Positions 47,366 through 64,000 of a stretch of 64,000 bases of DNA are shown here, one piece after another; position 1 is the first letter of the stretch; each line of letters begins with the position of its first letter. The stretch spans positions 45,119,967-45,183,966 of the forward strand of contig CM055096.1 of the NCBI GenBank assembly GCA_029204225.1, given 5' to 3'. The position numbers and the translations under genes are program-made. Source of the stretch: Diphasiastrum complanatum (Eukaryota > Streptophyta > Lycopodiopsida > Lycopodiales > Lycopodiaceae). The notes under the pieces are model-generated. The model was not told where the DNA came from, did not search any database, and saw only the letters and a program-made list of their open reading frames with translations.

Positions 47366-49750
47366 TAATGGGGTCATCACAAATATAATCTACCCATTGA
47401 CATGACCTAGACCCGACAAAAAAAAATACAAGTAACAAACTAAAATAGCATCCTATTGTAGGGAGGAGCTCTCTATACCATCTAATTTGACATTACGAGC
47501 TCAGAGGACCAATGCCTTGAAATTTGCTACTTATGCATTTAGATTATGAATTAGATTAACAATGCTAAGTTGCAAAAGTCACCTTCTCTATGTAATGCTT
47601 ACAAACAAAATGCACACAATGCATTAGAATGAAATATTGCAATCATTTAACAAAAATGTGATATTTAAGAATTAGCACCAAACATAATAACTTAAAAACA
47701 TTGATACATGAGAGAGCAAGGATATATTTAACATCCATTAATTTAAAATGAGGTTTGAAATATAGACATACGCCAGTCTTCAACAAGTATTTTATTTAAG
47801 ATAGATATTCTTATTTCTAAATGTTACAACCCAATTAGAAAAGGTAATTTGTGTACAAAATCTAATCAAATTTTTTAAGCATGTCTAATGATTGACTTAC
47901 ACAACTAAATTCAGCCTCAAACATTCGAGTGTACACAAATAACTCCTCCACTTTGAAATACATTGTTTTAAAAGTTTCTTAAGTGCCAATGAGAAAACTC
48001 ACCTTGTCTTAAGCATACTTGGAATTCTACCAATCAGGTCATGGACTTCATTTTCAAAATTATGGTAACATGTCTTTACAAGACAATTGTATTGGGCTCA
48101 CTTTGGTGTATTCGAACACTTGAATGTCCTTTTTGAGCCCTGGGCACTTATTGAATGAATGGTTGCATGAATGAATTTTAAAATCCTATAGCACGTGCAC
48201 AATTCAACCAACTAGTGCCAATTTCCTATAATTGCTAATGCTTCTTAGATCAAAAGAGCTACACATCTCAGATCCTCATAATCTAAAAAGTCCATAAGAT
48301 TCACTTGGATGTCTCAAAAAGACAATATTTACCATCTTGTAGGAAAGCGAATGGCATGAGCAATCAAATGTCATTTGTTGTCGATGACTTTTATGTTGAA
48401 CCTCTCACAACTACATTCGTCTCTTAGCAATCTATCCCACATAAATGTCAATGCCTACAAATGATGAAAGCTTTAATACAAACAAAGAGTACCTGAATTT
48501 ATAGATGTCATAAGTCATGTATTTAATAGATTGCAAAGAATCATGAGCACCCAAGTTGTCCTTATAGTTTTAATCGAGCTAGTTTTAATGCGGTACTTAA
48601 AAGGTGAATAGTATCAATTTCTCATAACATTTCACAAACAAGAAGTTGACTTCAAGCTTCAAATTTTGCAAAGAAAATGTCATTTCTAATGTGGATTAGC
48701 CAAGCTATAATCCAAAAAAGGTTGAATACATTGTTCTATGGTGCTTGCTTCCCCTTGATGAGAGATCCTTTGTTAATTGGCTTTTGCAGATTAACAGAGT
48801 TGCAAATCATAGAGATGATAAAAGGGATCTTGTAGACATTGTCAATATAATCATAGCCTTCAATCTGTTCTTCTTTGGCAATTACAACTAACATGCAAAG
48901 TTCAAGATGATCCAAGGTATGATAGCCTCTTCAGAAATGACATTGTTCATTTTGTGTTACTTATGATCCTATGCTTCTTTGTCAATTGAGATTCAATCAT
49001 CATAAATGACAGCTTTGTACCTTTGATATTAAGTTTCTTTCATGGCGTATTCAGAGATGTCCAGGCCATATTTTCTTTTTGCTTAACAATCCTTTCATAA
49101 ACTTGGTCATAAAACTGGTGTATTTTTTCTTTTATGTAATTTCATATCTATATATTTGTGACATTAAGACCATCCAATTTCACTAAATTGAGAAGTCAAT
49201 GATGTCATAAGTAAAGCTTAGAAACAATATGCATTCAATCAAAAAAGTCAAAAAGGTCAAAATCAAAACCCAAGCATAAGTTGCTAGGGGTTTCGAAAGA
49301 ATCCAGATTTCATGCTAATTGTGTAAGTTTTTTTTTTGCATGTCAAACGTGTCAACTTCTGAACCTCACTATTCTATGTTGAATTAGCTATATATGCATT
49401 CTCAAATCATGTGGTGGTATGGATCCTCTTTCTCACTCATTTAATCATGTAAAATTTTGGTCAACCTGCACCCCAGGGCTGCTGAGTACTTTATGCATAT
49501 CGTGTGGTCAAGGCTTTTAACTCCATGTATTTGGTTTTATTGCAATTGCATGCCATGCTTTAAAAATTCTGGTACAATCCCACTTAACTAATATTTTACT
49601 AAAAATTGGTGCCTTCTAAACTTTTATTTGTTTGTGTCAGACACAGCTTGGAAAAAAAAATTTGCAAGGCTAATGATTGGGGTGTTAGCATCCCTACATA
49701 CAAATAAGAATCATGTTTTGGAACATTTAAGATAGTTTGCTAATAGCAAA
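47366..49750. other. AT-rich intergenic stretch, nothing recognised
   Basis: Lies between the repeat pair and the 3' end of the ROP gene. No frame with a recognisable motif on either strand and no clear repeat. The last few hundred bases may include the ROP polyadenylation region. Confidence 0.4.
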
Positions 49751-50132
49751 AACTTGTCATTATGAAATTATATGAACGACTTCTCTTGCATACTAGAAAT
49801 TTCGCTCATAAAATATCAAAATAAGATACAGTTCCCAAAAGTTCCCAGCCAATGCCAATTTTCACTAGTCACTTCAACATCAGCTGGAAATTTTTTCAAG
49901 TGTCAAATGCTTGTTATTTATCCCTATTGCATCAAACTATTCTCAACAAAACAAGGCAAGAATTGTACGCATGTAAGCCAAGAAATGAACCTTCTCTCCA
50001 TCATAGACAATAAGAAAGCTAGAAATAACATTAAAAATTTATCTCCACTTCGGACTATCAAATGATGAGGTCATCATCGTCGACAACTTCCCCCATGTTG
50101 CAACTGTTGTAGAACTCTGAAATGAATAGCCT

Positions 50133-59510
<9,378 letters not shown>

Positions 59511-59519
59511 GCGTGATGC

Positions 59520-62500
59520 TACTTTTCATGAAGTTTGAAGGTCACATGTGGTGTGGGCCTTTGGTTCTTATAGACATGCCCCTTTGGAGTCAACTATGCT
59601 CTTTACTTGCCCTTAGAGCAGGGTCCCCATGGGCTAGTATCTCCCACTCAATGTGTTCTATGACTCGGTCGATGAATTCTCCATGGAATGTTGATCCACT
59701 AAGGCACACTTTTTGCCATCCGGCTCTCCCAAAATTTAGAAGCTTTGAGAGGGTGGGGAATTGACCACCCTCTCGCAGATTGAAATACAGATTCACCGAA
59801 ACTCCGGAACCTATTGTAGTTCACCAACCCCGGCTGCTGCTGTAGGTAGCCCATAAGGGGAAATGAAGTTTTTTGTTTGTTGTTGAAGCATTAGTGACTT
59901 TCCTAGTCACAATTGCGGCACACCATTATTCTGCTTCTTTAACTCTTGACAAATAGTTTGTCTTGGGACTAGGTATGCACAAGAAGCAATAGACATATTT
60001 ATGGAGCAAGGCCTGTATTTCGAACTCCCCCCTCCAGCCCATGGGGCCCTACTCTTAGGAGGGTGTTTGCTTCAAGCCCTACCTTAGGAGGGTGTTTGCT
60101 TCAAGAACTATGTTCTTTTGCCCTTTGGGGTCAACTATGCTCTACTCTTACGAATCATGCTCTCTCTTTGCCCTTGAGGTTGTTTGCTTTGCCTTTTCCG
60201 ACTTAACTTTGTTATCCTTGGTGACCATTTACCTCACCCTTTGAGTTTGATGTACTTGGCCTTTGGCAAGTAACCCTAAAAGTCTCCTAGTTTTGGAATT
60301 GTTATCAAAAAAACATCATTTTATACAAGCTCAATAAAAAAGATGAGTCACCCCTCAATATCAAAGCCTTGTGAGGGGAGGCATAAGTAGCGTAAGGCCC
60401 AATAAACAAATGTTATTGCATTGTTGGCTTCACACAACGCAAATTTGTATACTTGTCTTCACACCTCTCACATATTAAACCAGTTTCTTAGCCTGAATTA
60501 GAACAGTCCAAAAACACTTGCCATTCATGCAAATGTAGATATTAGAGTTCTAGTTGACCTAAGAATGTACTACCACGACTAATATAATGTCAACCTCCCA
60601 TAACCTCCTCCTTTCTCCATTGCCCAAGCCTTGGTTGCTTGAGGCGTGACATTGAGAACTATGGGAAGGGAAATAAGTTGTGTGATGGGACCTTCTTATT
60701 GGTATCCAACTCTCCCATATCCACCCCTTTCAAGGTTGTATTTATGCATTTGACAAACAAGGAATAACATGTTTCAAAATGACTACTTGTATGCTTAGTT
60801 AGGGCCAAATTTTACATCTCATTGTTTGGTGCAAATAGAGCATGGACATAGCAAGATCTAAGTTGATTTGATAACCATGTGCACATTCATCAAAGGCATG
60901 TCATTTTTAATGTTGTTGACCCTAATCAATCTTTTGTTAAAGGCTAGAATTGCTCAAGGAGATCATTTGGTGAGAAAACAATCAAAATTGAGTTTAGATT
61001 ATGGCAAATATGATTATTGTCAAAAGGATGAGGAGAATACACATAAGCTCAATAGAGAGAATACAAAAATATACACCTTTTGAATTTCAAAGTTCAATTG
61101 CTTAAACACACAATTAAACATGCGACGAGCGGTATGATGGAAAAAGGTTTGGCACGTGTGACAACCCTCCATGCATAAGTCCTACCCATGAGACAAATTT
61201 GTATGAACTCAACAAACAAGCTCTATAGGCTAGGGCACTAGCAAAGTTTTGAATTTCAAATGAATTATCACACTGTTGGCATTTGTTTTCTTGTTGAAAT
61301 TCATGAATATAGCAAATTTAGACATATAAACCAATTACATTTTATTATTACCTTTTATGTAATGGTTAACCATCAAAACTAAGGTAAGCTATTATGATAT
61401 TCATATCAAAGGTGCAATAACCTTTTGGATTTCAACTGCTAAATACAAAAATGTTCTATCAAAACAATCACAATATAGCCAAAAAAAGTGAAAAACAGCA
61501 CAAATAGAAAACTATGGGCACTAGGGTTCATTCACAACTTTCAAATCAAGCTAATAGTAGTCAACTAACACAAAAGCAACAAGCTACTCGTAGGAGGTTG
61601 TGGTGAAAATTCCACATGGCCAAACTTAAAAAACTTTAAGTTTGTGATGCCAATGATGACAAGTTTTGGGTCTTGTTGTAGCATGTCACTTGACTTCTGG
61701 TGTTAGAAAAACTAATGCTACAAATAAACACTAGTTTTTTTCCAAAGATTGTAGCGTGGTGGATAAAAATTGTGGTTTGCCCATCCAATTTGAGTCACCA
61801 TATACGTGTTTCAGGATATCAGTCTCTTGTGGGGTTGTTTTATTTGACGTTTGAAGGCCACGTTGCAGAGCTTGTTAGTACTTGAATGAAAGTTTGAAAG
61901 TTTCCCCTCAAAATAGATGCTCTTTCGACAAAGAAGTTAGAAGATTGCCACCACTACTGGTAGCCCTTTAATACTATTACTATCTAGACAAAGTTTTAGT
62001 CCTGGCCTTTCAATTCAGTTATGCCCTCTAGTACTAGACTTGGCCTTGGGCCCCTATGTGTAAATAATTGTGAATAATGTCCACTTTATGCTAGTTAGTC
62101 AATCACGTCTTACATGGATCTATCTTGGCTCCGATACGTTGTCACAAAATTTATGCTAAGCTAGAAAGCGTATTATGTCACAAATGTCTCTTACTTTCTA
62201 GCCATCTACAAGGATTTGAGTCTCCTCCCTTGCTCTCCCTTTTTCACACAATAACTATTTTTGATGGGATGAACCAAATTATCTATCTTGTATGTCCTTT
62301 TGTGTTGGATTAGCCTGCTTTGGAAATTTTTTAATGGAATAAGAAGTGAGAAAGGCACATTCATGTGCACATTTTTGGGCTACAAATCTATTATCACATC
62401 ATGAAGATGTGTTATGTGCTAATAACTTTAACATGAGCAAACTTCAAGTACAAGTTCATGGATATGCTCCATCTTTCTAAACTCATGTATTAGAAATCTT

Positions 62501-62600
62501 GGAACTAATAATGGGCCCCCACACTCAAATTGATTATCCTATGTGCAAGGCCATGATTTCGCAACATCATCCAATTCACATATCTAATTTTGGATGCATA
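59520..62600. other. Intergenic stretch, one short tandem duplication
   Basis: No gene recognised. At 60047-60105 a 29-30-bp unit (ccctac(tc)cttaggagggtgtttgcttcaag) is tandemly duplicated. A phrase tttgg(a/g)gtcaactatgctct occurs at 59584 and 60125. The remainder is AT-rich. Confidence 0.4.
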
Positions 62601-62606
62601 TCATGC

Positions 62607-64000
<1,394 letters not shown>

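Overview
This is nuclear DNA of a land plant with a large, repeat-rich genome. The evidence is a ROP (plant Rho-type) GTPase gene, spliceosomal introns of up to 4.7 kb, several Ty1/copia and gypsy-like retrotransposon relics with plant-type initiator-Met-tRNA primer sites, and long AG/CT microsatellites. The lineage cannot be fixed from the sequence. The old, mutated transposons, long introns and an 'ALPPRGG'-type reverse-transcriptase relic make a fern or gymnosperm more likely to me than a flowering plant; this is a weak inference.

Two host genes can be reconstructed exon by exon. (1) On the + strand at 6650-14058, six exons encode a predicted 1919-residue nuclear-type protein. It has a PHD finger, then a RING-CH-like C4HC3 module, a very long acidic region, and an RG-, RS- and proline-rich C-terminus. 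(2) On the - strand at 58816-50133, seven exons encode a complete 196-residue ROP GTPase with all G motifs and a CVIL prenylation box. The two genes are unrelated in function and lie 36 kb apart.

Most of the rest is mobile-element debris. Positions 1-760 (+) and 15.7-17.6 kb (-) are two broken copies of one reverse-transcriptase family, in opposite orientation on either side of the PHD gene. Positions 19.3-23.5 kb (-) are a near full-length but decayed copia. At 23.8-24.1 kb a copia protease fragment stops at a putative 1.08-kb LTR, which is followed at once by a primer site and a 3 x 152-bp tandem repeat. Positions 29.1-30.9 kb (-) hold copia gag, leader and a truncated LTR. Positions 30.9-33.5 kb (+) are another copia, split by a 701-bp solo LTR with a clean 5-bp target duplication. 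Positions 37.1-37.6 kb and 39.6-40.0 kb are copia gag and RNase H fragments. Positions 41.9-45.2 kb (+) are a deletion-derived copia with LTR, gag and RT-RNase H but no protease or integrase.

The ROP introns collected further insertions. Intron 5 holds an 89-bp tRNA-like retroposon with perfect 16-bp target duplications. Intron 4 holds a 427-bp hAT-like MITE with an 8-bp target duplication, a gypsy-like gag-protease relic and a second SINE-like piece. Introns 1 and 5 hold tandem repeats. The flanks (45.2-49.8 kb and 59.5-64 kb) are AT-rich with simple repeats and no recognisable gene. No rRNA, functional tRNA or CRISPR was found.
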